Positions 23,385-35,689 of a DNA stretch of 64,000 bases are shown piece by piece. The stretch lies in NCBI GenBank assembly GCA_026874595.1, contig CM049317.1:18995882-19059881 (forward strand), read 5' to 3'. The position numbers were made by a program, and so were the translations under genes. The notes beneath the pieces are model-generated. The model had not been told where the DNA came from. It searched no databases and worked only from the letters and a program-made list of their open reading frames with translations. Positions within the stretch are counted from its first letter, which is position 1, and each line of letters opens with the position of its first letter. Source of the DNA: Sipunculus nudus. Taxonomy: Eukaryota; Annelida; Sipuncula; Golfingiida; Sipunculidae.

Positions 23385-24890
23385 CCGTATTTCCTTGATC
23401 AGACACCGGGCCTTAAACAGTCGCCTGTCTCATTTAGACGCCGGGGCAAAACAATGTCTTAAAAAAATAAACGCCAGCCTTAAATAGACGCTGGTCTTGT
23501 TTAGAGACCGGGTGCAGTTTCCATGTCTGCCGCCAGAAGTCTTTTCCCGTCACTATAATTGGTGCATTTACCGGTCAAATCAACCCGAAATTTTTGTAAA
23601 GATTGCGGTTTGTGTTTGTGTAAATAATTTAATTCCTCCATAAATCTTTTTTATTTTTTTTTTCTTACGTGCATACCTGTTTCCATAAGGGACACCAAAT
23701 ATAACCGATTCTTCCATTATGATTAAAGGCGATCGCCGATTCTAGTAAACGCTTCACAAATAGTATAGCAGTGAGAAGGCTAACACGATCACTGCTGTCA
23801 AGTTAGGTAAATCTAATACCGCTTGATACAAGTGGTACAACTTGGTACGGTGAGAGTCTGCCTCACAAATGGTTGAACGGATCTGTTTAAATACGTTTGG
23901 GCACATTTCTTGGGTAGTATTAAGACAAAAAATGATGGTGTCAAGCTGTATAATTTGTAGCTACTGTCAAGCGAAATTACGCTTCTTGCTTTCATTTTTT
24001 AAGCACGTCCCCAGTGTTACTAAAACCACGCTTCTGAGATAATCTTAAACAGTTATAAAGAGTGTTTGCTATTGTCGACACCTATACAATCAATTGAATA
24101 TTCCCGGCAGTGAATGTCACATACCGGTATATACAAGGTCGAAAACGCTTGAATACGCTGTGTCAAGCTGAATCAGTTAGAAGTCGGTAGGAATGTGTCA
24201 TGAAAATGAATTGCCCTGTGCCGTTATACGTACCAACCCCCGTATTTGGATGGTACCAATATTACCAGTTGTACACGGTGCACAGTTAATGGTAGAACCA
24301 TCCGGCCCCGTGTTTAATTTATACCAGGTCGGAAACACTTGAATACGCCGTGTTAAGCTGAATCAGTAAAAAGATAGGAGGAAAGTGTCATAAAATGAAT
24401 TACGCTGTGCCGTTATAAATACCAACCCCCCGTATTTCGAAGAAACCAATGTTACAAGTTATACGTGGTCCATATGTAATGGAAGAGCCACCCCGTGTTT
24501 AGATAGAAACAATGTAACCAATTGCAAGCGATGTAAAATAAATAGAACAGCCACATGAAACACCAGGGTACCTGATTCCGAGAGGCGGGCGCAGACAGCA
24601 GCTTGTGGACAGCTGCAAAATCTCTTATTATGGTTCCCCGTAAGTTTTTATATGGTGCGTGATTGTTGAAATTGCACGTGTCCCTATAGCATCTACGGAT
24701 ATTTCGTAAGCACAATCCGTGTACCGGCGATGTTTTCAATTGTTCCAAAGTAGTGACCGACGGGTTTATTGTTTCGACGTGTTATTTTTTTAAGTTATGT
24801 ACGACTAGCCTGATAATGTAGATTTACACGCCCGGTCAAAGCAGGGTCTGAAAAATATTTTCGCCAAGGTGTCTATTCAAGGAAATATGG
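23385..24890. mobile_element. 1.5-kb DNA element with CCRTATTTCCTTGA ends, TA target site
   Basis: Left end CCGTATTTCCTTGATCAGAC; right end reverse-complements to CCATATTTCCTTGAATAGAC. It is flanked by TA at 23383-23384 and 24891-24892. Paralogue C has the uninterrupted site CAGTAGCCATTTTC at the same point in intron 3, and B has a closely similar one, so the boundaries and TA duplication are directly shown. The interior has a ~185-bp unit repeated at about 24120-24500 (GTCGAAAACGCTTGAATACG) and no transposase. TA duplication suggests mobilisation by a Tc1/mariner-class enzyme. Specific to block A. Confidence 0.85.
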
Positions 24891-25857
24891 TAACCATTTT
24901 CTCCTAGTTTATCGGTGGTTTTACATCTTTCAGTGCCATATGTTACCAGCAGGTTCAGCAGCTGTAATGAATGCAGGTGTATTTTTTTAGATGGCACCTA
25001 AAATATGGGAAATCAACACTAATTATGTTTGAGTGTTATATCTTTATTTCATATTTATGCTTTACTATTCTGCACAATGATGACCAGAAGAAATTCTTAC
25101 CTACTGTATATTTTTATTCGACAATAGCTTTGTATTCTTTGTACATCATTGATCGTATTTTGATAGAGCATATTGTTAACATGATCAGTATATGTGTAGC
25201 GTTTACTGCTTTGTTTTACATTTAAGAGGGCGAAGTATATTGGACATCTGGATCAGATGAGGAAATAGAGGGACTTAGGTTTTGGACAGCCACTGAAGAA
25301 AAAATCGATTTTATCTACTGGAACAACGATGAACCAAACAACTACTTTGGATACGGTCCTACTGGAGAAGATCTTCTTACTATAAATGGAACATCGAAAA
25401 AATGGAACGACGTGCATTTCACACGTCACTTCCCTTACATATGTGAAGCATCAGGTGTTGAGCATAATTAATCGTGAAATTATTTTCTTAACATTTAGGA
25501 TGGAACAGAACGGAAATCAATGGTGTGATGATATGTTTCTGACTTGGTCGGTAAGCACTATTAATGCACAACATGTGTTATAAAAGATAACGAGTTCTGT
25601 TTTATTTTAACCCATAAGATATACGTGACTCCGCTGAATTTTCAATCTATTGGTAGTCCAAACATTTTGACATGGGCATAATGTATATATGCATTAACGT
25701 TATGATTACATGTCTCTTATAAAAGCTTGATTTATATATTTCTGTCCACATTAAATCTCACTTATTTCACAAAAAAGAACATCGAGACATGCTTTGAAAA
25801 GTAAGGCCCTTATTTCTCACGACAGTAATATATCTAAGATATGTAATCTTTACAATA

Positions 25858-27160
25858 CTGTAGATTCAGATAATATCGTGGGCTTAAAATTTCGTGGTTT
25901 TTGTACAAAACGCATATCGTGGGGTATTTAAATTTGTGGAAAGATAAAGAAAACTTTATGAAATTATGTTTATTAATACCTCCATGTGCGCAAGGAAGAC
26001 GAGATCGATGTACACAGGTGGTTCGGCTTTGATGCTTATCACACAGTGCGCCTGTAGTGCGGTCAATCGGATTAGTGTTGAACAAACCTGCTCCGACCGA
26101 CCCGAGCTTAACAAAGAATTAATTAGCCGTGACCGACACGTGCCGGGCGATACATCGGCTGTTAGTTGTAATATCCGATACATCGGCTATCAGTTATACA
26201 CCGGATCACACCAAAGTGAAACGGGACCGTCCACATGAAGGTTTCTATTTTTGTTTAATCTAGGCGGTAGTCACATATGTCGCGCCTGTAAATCCCTGAC
26301 GGGGCGGTGAGACGAGACACGGTTCGTTCGTCATTCATCATGTCAGCTAAATTTGGAGATTATAAAGAAATAATTTGCCTTATAGTATACTCTGGCGCTT
26401 ACTTACGCTAATATATATGTACAACTATCGGCAATATTCGGAAGAAGTACCGCTTGCATGTATTATTAATGGCTCACTGTTATGCACGCAACTGTTGTCG
26501 CAATATTCGGAATAAATGCTCTTTCGCTTCCCGCGGTAATCGCGATAATGCAAATGAGTTGACACGGCCCTTGTCTATTAGACCAATAGGTAGCGTAAGT
26601 CTCGGTTAATCTCTATTGAAAGAAGGTTGAAAAGGCCGGTTCCGAAAAAGCCGTGCCTCGGTAGCTGTGGTTACGAACATTGGAACTTGTGTACCGTTCT
26701 TGGCGTGTCAGAAATTTGGTATTGTTCTTGATTTTTTTCACTCGAAATGTTGATAAGAGGAAATGTTGGAATGCGTTTTCAGTTTAAATTATACTTTGAT
26801 ATTGTTTTATTGTAAAGACATCAGGGGGCCGTGTTTGTACAATATTAGGGGAAATAATTTAAATGACAAAAGAATATTTATAAATCCCGTATTTTTATAG
26901 TAATTTACGAAAAGCAACTCAGAACATTTAATAAATGTATCAAAAACAATCATAAAAAAGTAATAAACAATTTTTGTATCTTTATTGAAAATTCAGCCAG
27001 CGGTCACTATATATATATAGTCGACCACCAGCTGCCGTTAAGATACCGTATATCCTCTGACCGTGTGATTTTTTGATCGTTGGAATCATGAATTCGTGGA
27101 TTATCTTGATCCACGAAAACCACGAAAATAAAATCCCAACTAATATTTCAGAATCTACAG
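25858..27160. mobile_element. 1.3-kb DNA element with CTGTAGATTC ends, TA target site
   Basis: Left end CTGTAGATTCAGATAATATC; right end reverse-complements to CTGTAGATTCTGAAATATTA. It is flanked by TA at 25856-25857 and 27161-27162. Block B shows the empty site CACAATAAGTGCTTT (near 35270). Sub-terminal CGTGGTTTTTGTA / TACGTGGTTTTCGTGGATC-like arms extend the inverted repeat. No transposase seen. It falls between the lectin A stop and the downstream AATAAA, so it may lengthen the 3' UTR. Confidence 0.85.
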
Positions 27161-27193
27161 TAAGTGCTTTTATCTCTCCTGAACTGCAACCTG

Positions 27194-27199
27194 AATAAA
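27194..27199 (+). terminator. Candidate poly(A) signal AATAAA of lectin A
   Basis: AATAAA in CCTGAATAAAGTT, conserved with B (35309-35314). In A it is about 1.7 kb after the stop because of the transposon at 25858-27160. Whether it is used is unknown. Confidence 0.35.
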
Positions 27200-27380
27200 G
27201 TTGATCCATTGCTTAGAACTTTTCAAAACCTGTTATATTGCTATTTTTTTAAAACTTATTGCTGAAAAAGTATTGTTTTATGGATAAAACACCAGCCAAC
27301 AAACAATTGTATATTGCTTTTATCCTAACCAAACTTTTCTTTTAAATACTACTACAGACATATAACATTTATAGCTATAC

Positions 27381-27384
<4 letters not shown>

Positions 27385-27440
<56 letters not shown>
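27385..27440. repeat. (TA)n downstream of lectin A
   Basis: TA tract; the equivalents lie at 35504-35552 (B) and 46389-46443 (C), each just before the TTATCATTATCC array. Confidence 0.95.
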
Positions 27441-27441
<1 letters not shown>

Positions 27442-27539
27442 ATTTCGTTAGAGAAATCTTAATGAACATATTTGAATGGGAATCATATTTGCACATAATT
27501 TGGGCATGCTGTATTTGATATATGAAAACAACCTTTACA

Positions 27540-28480
27540 CGACAAAGTGAAAGTTATAAAATTATCATTATACCATAATGATAGTTTTGTTAAATGTACA
27601 TGACAATCTTCGTCATTATCCTGTGATGATTTTATTTTGTAATTTAAATATATGGAAAAGATAGTTGTTCGCCATTTACCCGTTATTATATAAATAATAA
27701 TAGGTCAAGAATACTAACTATATTTATTAACTATATTTATTTATCCTAGTCAAGACTGTATTATTTTTCCTGATGATATCTGTGTTGAGTGTACACGATA
27801 AAGACAAGGCTTCATTTTTATATCGTGATGACACCTAATTTGAAAGACAAGGCTTTATCATTATAACGTGATGATAACTATGTTAAGCGTACAGAACAAG
27901 GGTAAAACTTAACCATTAACCCGTGATGATATCTGGGTTTAGTATACAGGATAAGAAATGTCTTTATCATTATCCCTTGATGACATATGAGGACAAGGTT
28001 TTATCACTATCTTGTGATGATATATGTGTTGAGTGTACAGGATAAAGAAATGTCTTTATCATTATCCCTTGATGACATATGAGGACAAGGTTTTATCATT
28101 ATCCTGTGATGATATATGTGTTGAGTGTACCGGATGAGGAAATGTCTTTATCATTATCCCTTGATGACATATGAGGACAAGGTTTTATCATTATCCTGTG
28201 ATGATATCTGTGTTGAGTGTACAGGATGAAGAAATGGCTTCATTATTATCCCTGAATGTCAAATAGGAACAAGTTTTTATTATTATCCTGTGATGATATA
28301 TGTGTTGAGCGTACAGGATAAGAAATGTCTTTATCATTATCCTTTGATGACATATGAGGACAAGTTTTCATCATGATCCTCTGATGATATCTGTGTTAAG
28401 TGTTCAGGATAAGGACCATTCTTCACCATTATCCCGTGCTGACATTTATGCGATAAGGACAAAACTTTATCAATGTACCT
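27540..28480. repeat. ~98-bp tandem array TTATCATTATCC/GTGATGATATCTG (block A)
   Basis: A two-part unit, AGAAATGTCTTTATCATTATCC-CTTGATGACATATGAGGACA and AGGTTTTATCATTATCC-TGTGATGATATCTGTGTTGAGTGTACAGGATA, repeats with a period of about 97-98 bp in the centre (e.g. 28043, 28141) and diverges outwards. ATCAT/ATGAT words make each half-unit partly palindromic. It is the freshest copy of the family found after every lectin gene. Confidence 0.85.
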
Positions 28481-30097
28481 AATGGTATATGTGTCGGTTG
28501 TTCAGGATCTTTATAGGATTTATTTATAATTAACTCGTTGGTTAAAATGGCTATATATGTGAATATAAGAAACGCAGGTCTGGCTATTGTCCAGTGGTTG
28601 TACCTGACCTCAATGTGCAAGATAAAATGGATATTTTCATTGAACCGCGATTACTCTTTTTATTTGTAATTCCTGGATAAACCTCACCATAAGCATTCAA
28701 ACATTAGGAATCCATGAAAATGTTTGTAACGTATTTTCCTTGGGGAAAATATGTGAATTGGAGATGATGCAAAATAGCTGGCGCTCAATATCTCAAAAAG
28801 GTTTCATTTATTCCAATTTTGATATAAATGAAGACTTACTTCAACTGGAAAAAAACTATCAAATGTTGAACTATACAATAGGGTTTATACTTTTATATTC
28901 TAAAGATAGATATATAAATATTTAGACTAAATATCACTAATGCCCGAGGTTATTTGGTTTTCAAAAATTTCATTCTAATTTTACCAGCATATATACGTTA
29001 TTGTGGCATATAGAAGTATATACTAGTATATATAACTTAATTGAAACTATGTATGATTAATTCTCTTTGTTGCTGCCCATGTGGATATTTATTCATTTTG
29101 CATCCTTTCTATATTTTTTGGTATATTTGTTTCCGTCACATCTATTATATTCTATATTTTAAGCAAATATGCACTTATTTACATCATTATTTCTTTGATT
29201 TAACAAATAAAATTGGATTGATTGGCCCACAATACTCAATATTGGCCCATAATAACAATATTCAACCACATTAACCCGTGTATTACATTGTCTTCTTTAA
29301 CAAAGACACCACATAGGAGCCATTTTTCCGCGTGTATTTATGAGGCGTTTCTGTATGGTTTAAATTGCTTAAGTTATGTTATCAAGCTTCAAGGCTATAT
29401 TATCTAACTAACAGTGACAAAGGAAACACCGTAACTACAACAAATACATACACAAATTTGGCAAAAACAGCTATAAATTTATTTGACAGAATTTCAGCTT
29501 GCATTAAATATCATACGACTTGACAATCGTTAATGCTGTGGAAAATCAAACTATACAAAGTGGGATTCACTGGAATGATCCGAAATAAATAAACCTAAAT
29601 GGCGATCATTATTTGGAAATATTATGTTGGGTATTGGGTATATTGGGTATTATGTTTGGAGTAAATGTGAATCATTCTGTATCGAGCTATAAAAAAAAAA
29701 AATTACAGATATTCGTGAGTGAATTTGGGTTATATTGTTTATAACCAAAGGAATACCCATTTAATGGATAAAAGGAATAAATTTCAAAGGAATATCTAGT
29801 TTTTTGAGCTAGACAGACCACACATTGTATGCCACGAAGCGTGTCTCATTTTCATAAGAATTTTAATTTGAAAATAACCTAGCGTCCTTTGAAACCGCCA
29901 TTTCCAACGTAAATACGTCATCGTCATACTGGATGACTTGTCCAGTAGTTGTCGGATGGACCGACCCAGGAACAAAATCATGTAACAAAAAGAGAATTTC
30001 AATAGAAAAGAGCTATTCTGTCCCGTAAATGTTTCATTATCGATATTAAAAGTAAAACATTCCTTTAAGTTGGAGACAACAGGTCAGCATTATGTCC

Positions 30098-30166
<69 letters not shown>

Positions 30167-31454
30167 CAAATATTTACCCGAAGATCGCCAAAATGAAAAT
30201 TTGTTTTGTTCTGATAAATGAAACTATATAAAAAATGTAGGTATATGGAAAGCCATGCTAAGTCACTGTATATAGACAGTAGGAACATTCATTAACAGAA
30301 ATGTCGGTTCACTCTGAAAAGGATCTCATTAATTTCATTATATTTGCATGCTCTATGTGCCTGTAAAATGTGCAGTATAAACATACATGTGACAGGTTTA
30401 AAGTTTGGTATTCGAAGTCGCGTCGGGGGCTAGGGGGATCGGGTCCTTTAGTAGAGAATTATTTATGAAGTATGGCTTACTCTAGCAGAAATGCAGAAAT
30501 GAATGTAAAGGGGTACACACGTGCATCATGCCATATATTGGGACTCCTAATAATTGGTATATTTTAGTACTATGCGTTTAGGTAATAAATAGTACAAGGC
30601 GATCAATAACGAATCGATTATGCGATCAAAAAATACGATTGAAACTTAGGAGATAATGCCTATATTATAAAGAGTATATTGTTCAGATGTATCTAGCAAT
30701 AAGTTATCAATACCAATATAACGGTTCAATTATTACAAGAGATCAACACTTTTCAACATGACTAGTCATTATTATAATGTGGTTGCCGTTTTGTTCGCGA
30801 GGTTTTCAAATTTGTGATATTCCGGAAACGGAAATTATTTTGAAAATGAACAATAATAATCAAAATCAACTCCGAACGTGTTAAATCCTTACAAGAATCA
30901 TTTTTGCTAACCTTATATGAATATTGCATAGAGACACTTTCTGATTCTTTTCAAATGACCCTTAAGCCTTTATTGTAAGGGAGCTACCAACATGCAACAC
31001 GTTTATATGTAACTATTTCTTCTGGTTCTTTGCCTTAGAAGAAGGGGCAGGATATTTTATTCTACACCGGTAGAACGACGGAATACTCTTAGCTTATACA
31101 TGCTGTAACATGCCTGGGAATATTTTTTACAGCCTCATGTAAAAATACCAAGAGCTGTCCAACTAAGATTAACTATTTTGATTGTTTGAAACATGTGTAC
31201 TTTCATTTTAATTCGTATTTCAAAGCCTTCTACTAATGACTTTAAACGGGCAAAATATTCCGTCTTTTTGAAGTATGCAAGTTAATCAGTATTTTTGTTT
31301 CGTTATGCCAATATTCAGATCAACATTATCTCCCCACAAAGCAAGTGTCATTAAAATGGTTCGATTGGACGTCCCGGTTAAATTATTGTGTTCTTAAACA
31401 ATGGCGGGCTTTCAATAAAGGTTGCCTAGTGCACAGCAGGTCTGGTTATGCCTT
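28481..31454. other. Duplicated non-coding sequence, then spacer to block B
   Basis: 28481-30060 matches B (36300-37612) and C (47520-48960) without a conserved reading frame. A shared short frame starting near 28740/36511 (ICELEMMQNSWRSISQKG) survives in A and B but has no acceptor, start context or recognised family. 30105-30163 is (TA)n. 30060-30975 is unique here. I see no gene. Confidence 0.5.
30104..30163. repeat. (TA)n microsatellite
   Basis: Uninterrupted TA dinucleotides, about 60 bp. Confidence 0.95.
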
Positions 31455-32378
31455 TTGTGTACAGCATTCGTGTGCGTATTTGTATTTAACATCAGTCTCT
31501 TTCATTTATATTTGGTCGATACAACCTAGCCTATTTATGTTTGTATTTGGTAAACTGTATTTGAATACAACGCTAGCAATCGGAAAACGGTTTGTATCAT
31601 AGGCACATTATTTGAAGCAGCTTTTAAACTTATTGGTTGGGACAAAGGGTAAGAGCATTACATGCAGAAACGGACGACTAATGTAGGTCTAAATATGCTA
31701 TTCAAATCATCATCTTTGTGCAAACGTTGGTTCTATATATTGGAGTGAAAAGTAACATAAGTGACGACCTTGTTTTGTCCAGGGGGTTTATATGAATTAT
31801 CGTGCATTAATCTCAAACAAAGGAAAGAGGGGATAAAGCAATGCATGGCATTATATTTTATAAAGCACGTATAGGAAAATTGTAAAGGTATATTCCGATA
31901 AATGAGCCTGTTAGTGTATGTGCTTAGTCACATGAGCTGTTTGTTATTTAAGACAAAGCACGTTCAGACCTGACATGACTTAAATCATTATAAATGCACA
32001 GGGCGCTGTCGATTCCAGTGATGTGTCCTGTCATTTCACACTGTTCCGAAGATACAACCGAGAAATAAAGAGAACCGTTCTGTCCTGGTAATACTTCCTT
32101 TTTAATCGTTGCTTTGGACAAATTTCTTTGCCAGGTACCGTGATCTGGATAAAAAAATACCGTAAAACAAAGTGCTACAATATAACCTTTAAATTGTCAT
32201 CTTATTAGTTTTTTTTCCACATATACACATTCATTAACAAACACACTTCAGCACCTTACTAACATCGTTTCTTGGCGATCTGGGTGTGTGTGTATGTACA
32301 TTTACTGTACAGTCGGAGGAACTGCTTGTGTGTTTTCCATCATTACCAGGAACTTGATTTTACTTTGATTTTTTACAG

Positions 32379-33985
32379 GCTGTTAGCCCGGAAGCGTGGG
32401 CCCAGTGATCTCGTGTTACGGAACAATGAAAAAATTGTGGCATATTTCGTTATTCATACTAGCGTTTTTACCGTGTTTTGTCCAAGGAGCAAAAATGGTG
32501 GTACAAAATATAGGTCCGTTCTAATATATCCACAGAAATAAAATAAATAAACAGCAAAAGTATTTTATACACATTATATAGGTTATTTTGTAAAAAAATA
32601 TAGTCCTTTTAAGGCAATAACAGGCTACCGCGTATTTGCAGTGAGAGATACACAGACCTATATTGTGTTCCTTTTAGAAATATTTGATTAAGGGACATCT
32701 TCAGAGGGTATTTTGCCTATTTCGAGAGTATCAAGACATGAATTTTTTAGACATTTATTCACAATTACATCACAAAAAGGAAGACCTTGAATTCTGTATG
32801 TGCGTGTTACCGTAATTACTGTAATTATACGACTGTATTGGACAAATCCATTGCGTTTCTTCAAATACATAACTCGAATGTTGTACAGGTCCACCTGTAC
32901 GTCGGTGGGGTACCTGGTCGTCTTGGAGTACATGCAATGGAGGGTGGAAAGAGAGAAGTTGCTACATGTCCATTAGCCAGGAACTGAGCAATGTGTCCTG
33001 CGCCGAGGAACTGTGCCTCGTGTCAAGCGCCAAGACACTGAGCTTAAAATATAAGCCGAGGCAGGAAGAAGGTCGTAAATGTGATGATCTGCATCTAGCC
33101 TCAGAACTCAGGGCAAAGGGAGTTGCTAAACATGCTGAACAATGGTCAGAGGTCAATAACGGGACCGGCAAGGACCATTATGCTCTCACTGAACCGAGGG
33201 CAATAGTCGCGTACCCTACAACTCCTGCACCTGTACCAAATGATCATTGTAGTGGTTCAGACAAGGGTATGTCTATTTATAACTGAAGAAACACCTTCTA
33301 TTCAAACAATAGCTTGTGGTTCGCTTTCAAGACTTTTATATATATAAATATACCGTGCTAACCAGCAACAACGAACAAAATAGGGTCGAAGACATTCTAT
33401 CTGTAAAAGGATGGTGACCGAAATATGATGCGAGGCCTCTGATGTTGTGTTGGCCCCTTTTCGAATGGCTCCCTCGAAAATTTTATATCATCATGTCTTT
33501 ACCAGTAAATTGGTAACATTATTTGCCCCTACGCCTAACAAGGAATTCAGTGTGTCACCTTACATATATTTTCTGTTTTTCCGTTCAGCTTCATCGTTAA
33601 TGATATGTATCGTAATGGGTTTATAACACCTGTAGAGAGCAGGTTACATCTCATCACGACGATTGTTCTACCTGTATAACAACTGTATAGGTTTAATTCA
33701 CAGGCATTTATTGCCCTAAGGGATATGGCAGTGGGTTTCTCTGCGGTCGGTGCTTAAACGACGGAACCTGTGGCCCATCGTGCTACAGAGTGGAACAGAC
33801 ACCGTTGACTCGGATTCAAGCACAATCCAACTGTATATTTTCTGGAGGCAATTTTGTCAGCATTGAATCACTTGCGGAGCAAATGCACATCGAGAAACTG
33901 CTAAACACAGCCAGAAGTGGTAGTCTTTTTTCCTCATGAAACAAGAATTTATTAATAAATTAATAATAAATAAATCAATATAAGA

Positions 33986-34033
<48 letters not shown>

Positions 34034-34888
34034 TTATATTACGATAAGTATAAAGGTTTAAAATTAAAAATTTTGTATAATTATAATATTGCTGGGAAAA
34101 GACCAAAGCTGTACCGCAGCGTCCACCGTCCTCCGCTCGATGAACATTACTTGAATCATCGTCTAGGACGTATCTTCTCGAAATTTAAAAAGATAAATTG
34201 TTCAATCTACTTTTATGTAAAATTATCCTTTTCCTCTCATTGTAAGAAAAAGCTTCAAATTATTTTTGTACAACAAGGATGGGATAAAATGGTGCTTCCA
34301 TACATCATGTATCCATTTTCTCATAGTTTATCGGAGGTTTTACATCTTTCAGTCCCATATGTTACCAGCAGGTTCAGCAGCTGTAATGTTTGCAGGTGTT
34401 TTTTTTAGATGGCACCTAAAATATGGGAAATCAACAGTAATTATTTTTTAGTGCTATATCTTTATTTTATAATTATGCTTTACTTTCCTACACAATTATG
34501 ACCAGAAAAATTCTAACCTATTTTATATTTTATTTGACAATAGCTTTGTATTCTTCGTTCATCATTTGGCGTATTTTAATAGAGCATATTGTTTACATGA
34601 TAAGTATATGTGTAGCGTTTACTCCTTTTGTTTTACATTTCAGAGGGCAAAGAATATTGGACATCTGGATCAGATGAGGAAAAAGAAGGGCATTGGGTTT
34701 GGACAGCCACTGATGAAAAAATCGATTTTATGTATTGGAACAACGATGAACCAAACAACCTCTTTGGATACGGTCCTACTGGAGAAGATCTTCTTACTAT
34801 AAATGCAACATCGAAAAAATGGAACGATGTGCATTTCACACGTCAGTTCCCTTACATATGTGAAGCGTCAGCTGTTGAGCATAATTAA
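32379..34888 (+). CDS. Lectin B: intact secreted TSR-like + C-type lectin, 308 aa
   Basis: Coding exons are 32426-32513 (first exon from acceptor at 32379), 32889-33266, 33704-33919 and 34644-34888. All introns are phase 1 (donors GTCCGT, GTATGT, GTAGTC; acceptors ACAG, CACAG, TTCAG). Residues 1-21 are a signal peptide (MKKLWHISLFILAF...QG). Residues 34-51 hold RRWGTWSSWSTCNGGWKERS, a thrombospondin type-1-like start without the full TSR cysteine set. Two 9-residue units and a charged linker with NGT sequon follow. Residues 156-308 form a CTLD: GGNFVSIES, EPN 263-265, WND 287-289, PYICE with Cys300. EPN plus WND predicts calcium-dependent mannose-type sugar binding. The usual inner disulphide cysteines are absent (EDLL, WNDVHF). 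The acceptor before the ATG exon implies an upstream non-coding exon. Likely a secreted immune-type or mucosal lectin; that role is inferred. Confidence 0.88.
32984..33037 (+). repeat. 27-bp coding minisatellite in lectin B exon 2 (2 units)
   Basis: Two diverged units, LSNVSCAEE and LCLVSSAKT, at 32984 and 33011. They are in frame and add cysteines not seen in the A or C units. Confidence 0.85.
33986..34033. repeat. (TA)n in lectin B intron 3
   Basis: TA tract with one ACATATA break, at the position of the tracts in A and C. Confidence 0.9.
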
Positions 34889-35308
34889 TCGTGAAATTAT
34901 TTTCTTAGCATTTAGGATGGAACAGAAGGGAAATCAATGGTGTGATAATATGTTTCTTACTTGGTCGGTAAGCACTATTAATGAACAACATATGTGTTAT
35001 AAAAAATGACGAGTTCTGTATTTTTTAACTCATAAGATATACGTGATTCCGCTGAATTTTCAATCTATTTGTAGTCCAAATATTTTGACATGGGTCATTA
35101 TATATATATGCATTAACTTTATGATTACATGTCTCTTATAAAAGCTTGATTTTTATATTTGTGTCCACATTAAATCTCACTTATTTCACAAAAAAAAAAC
35201 ATCGAGACATGCTTTGAAAAGTAAAGCCCTTGTTTCTCACGACAGTAATATATCTAATATATGTAACCTTCACAATAAGTGCTTTTATATCTCACGAATT
35301 GCAACCTG

Positions 35309-35314
35309 AATAAA
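35309..35314 (+). terminator. Candidate poly(A) signal AATAAA of lectin B
   Basis: AATAAA in CCTGAATAAAGTT, about 420 bp after the lectin B stop and conserved with A (27194). No nearer AATAAA was noticed. Confidence 0.4.
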
Positions 35315-35500
35315 GTTAATCCATTGCTTAGAACTTTTCAAAACCTGTTATTAATATTGCTATTTTCAAAACTTATTCCTGTAAAAGTATTGTTTTATGG
35401 ATAAAACACCTGCCTACATACAATTGTATATTGCTTATATCCTAAGTAAACTTTTCTTTTAAATACAACTACAGACATATAACATTTATAGCTATACAAG

Positions 35501-35503
<3 letters not shown>

Positions 35504-35552
<49 letters not shown>
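35504..35552. repeat. (TA)n downstream of lectin B
   Basis: TA tract of about 48 bp. Confidence 0.95.
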
Positions 35553-35554
<2 letters not shown>

Positions 35555-35689
35555 ATTTTGTTATATAAATATAATTGAGAATCTTTGAATGGGAATCATT
35601 TTTGCACATAATTTTGGCATGCTGTATTTGATATATGAAAACAACCTTTACATGACAAAGTGAAAGTTATAATATAATCATTATACCAT

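Larger units (their letters stand above)
19683..25471 (+). pseudogene. Lectin A: secreted TSR-like/CTLD gene with a frameshift in exon 2
   Basis: Four exons by homology to B and C. Exon 1 is 19683-19817 (acceptor TTTTTTCAG; ATG at 19730; donor GTCCGT) and encodes the signal peptide MKKLWHILLFILAF. Exon 2 is 20184-20614, with RRWGTWWSWSTC and the 9-residue repeat. Exon 3 is 22739-22954 (CTLD N-half). Exon 4 is 25227-25471 (CTLD C-half, EPN, WND, PYICEASGVEHN then TAA). All junctions are phase 1. Exon 2 is 431 nt, one base short of a multiple of three; B and C have 378 and 405. The TSR frame stops at TGA 20306-20308, leaving about 70 residues. Skipping exon 2 would keep frame and give signal peptide plus a whole CTLD. 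Exon 2 also has Leu for the Trp of GGWKERS. A 1.5-kb transposon lies in intron 3. Pseudogene, assembly error and exon-skipping gene are all possible. Confidence 0.75.
16099..31275 (+). repeat. Segmental duplication block A
   Basis: Similarity to block C starts at gataattttgtatcagtttg (16099, partner 38795). Lectin A and its flanks match blocks B and C through about 30060. A last piece, about 30975-31275 (gagctaccaacatgcaacac onward), matches 37612-37912 in B. The stretch 30060-30975 has no partner in B or C. This is the longest and probably most complete unit, enlarged by insertions at 23385-24890 and 25858-27160. Confidence 0.85.

Noticed and set aside
28740-28925. Short frame beginning MGKICELEMMQNSWRS, shared with block B (36511-36723)
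   Set aside because: Conserved only because the blocks are recent duplicates; no acceptor, donor or family, and broken in block C near 47820.
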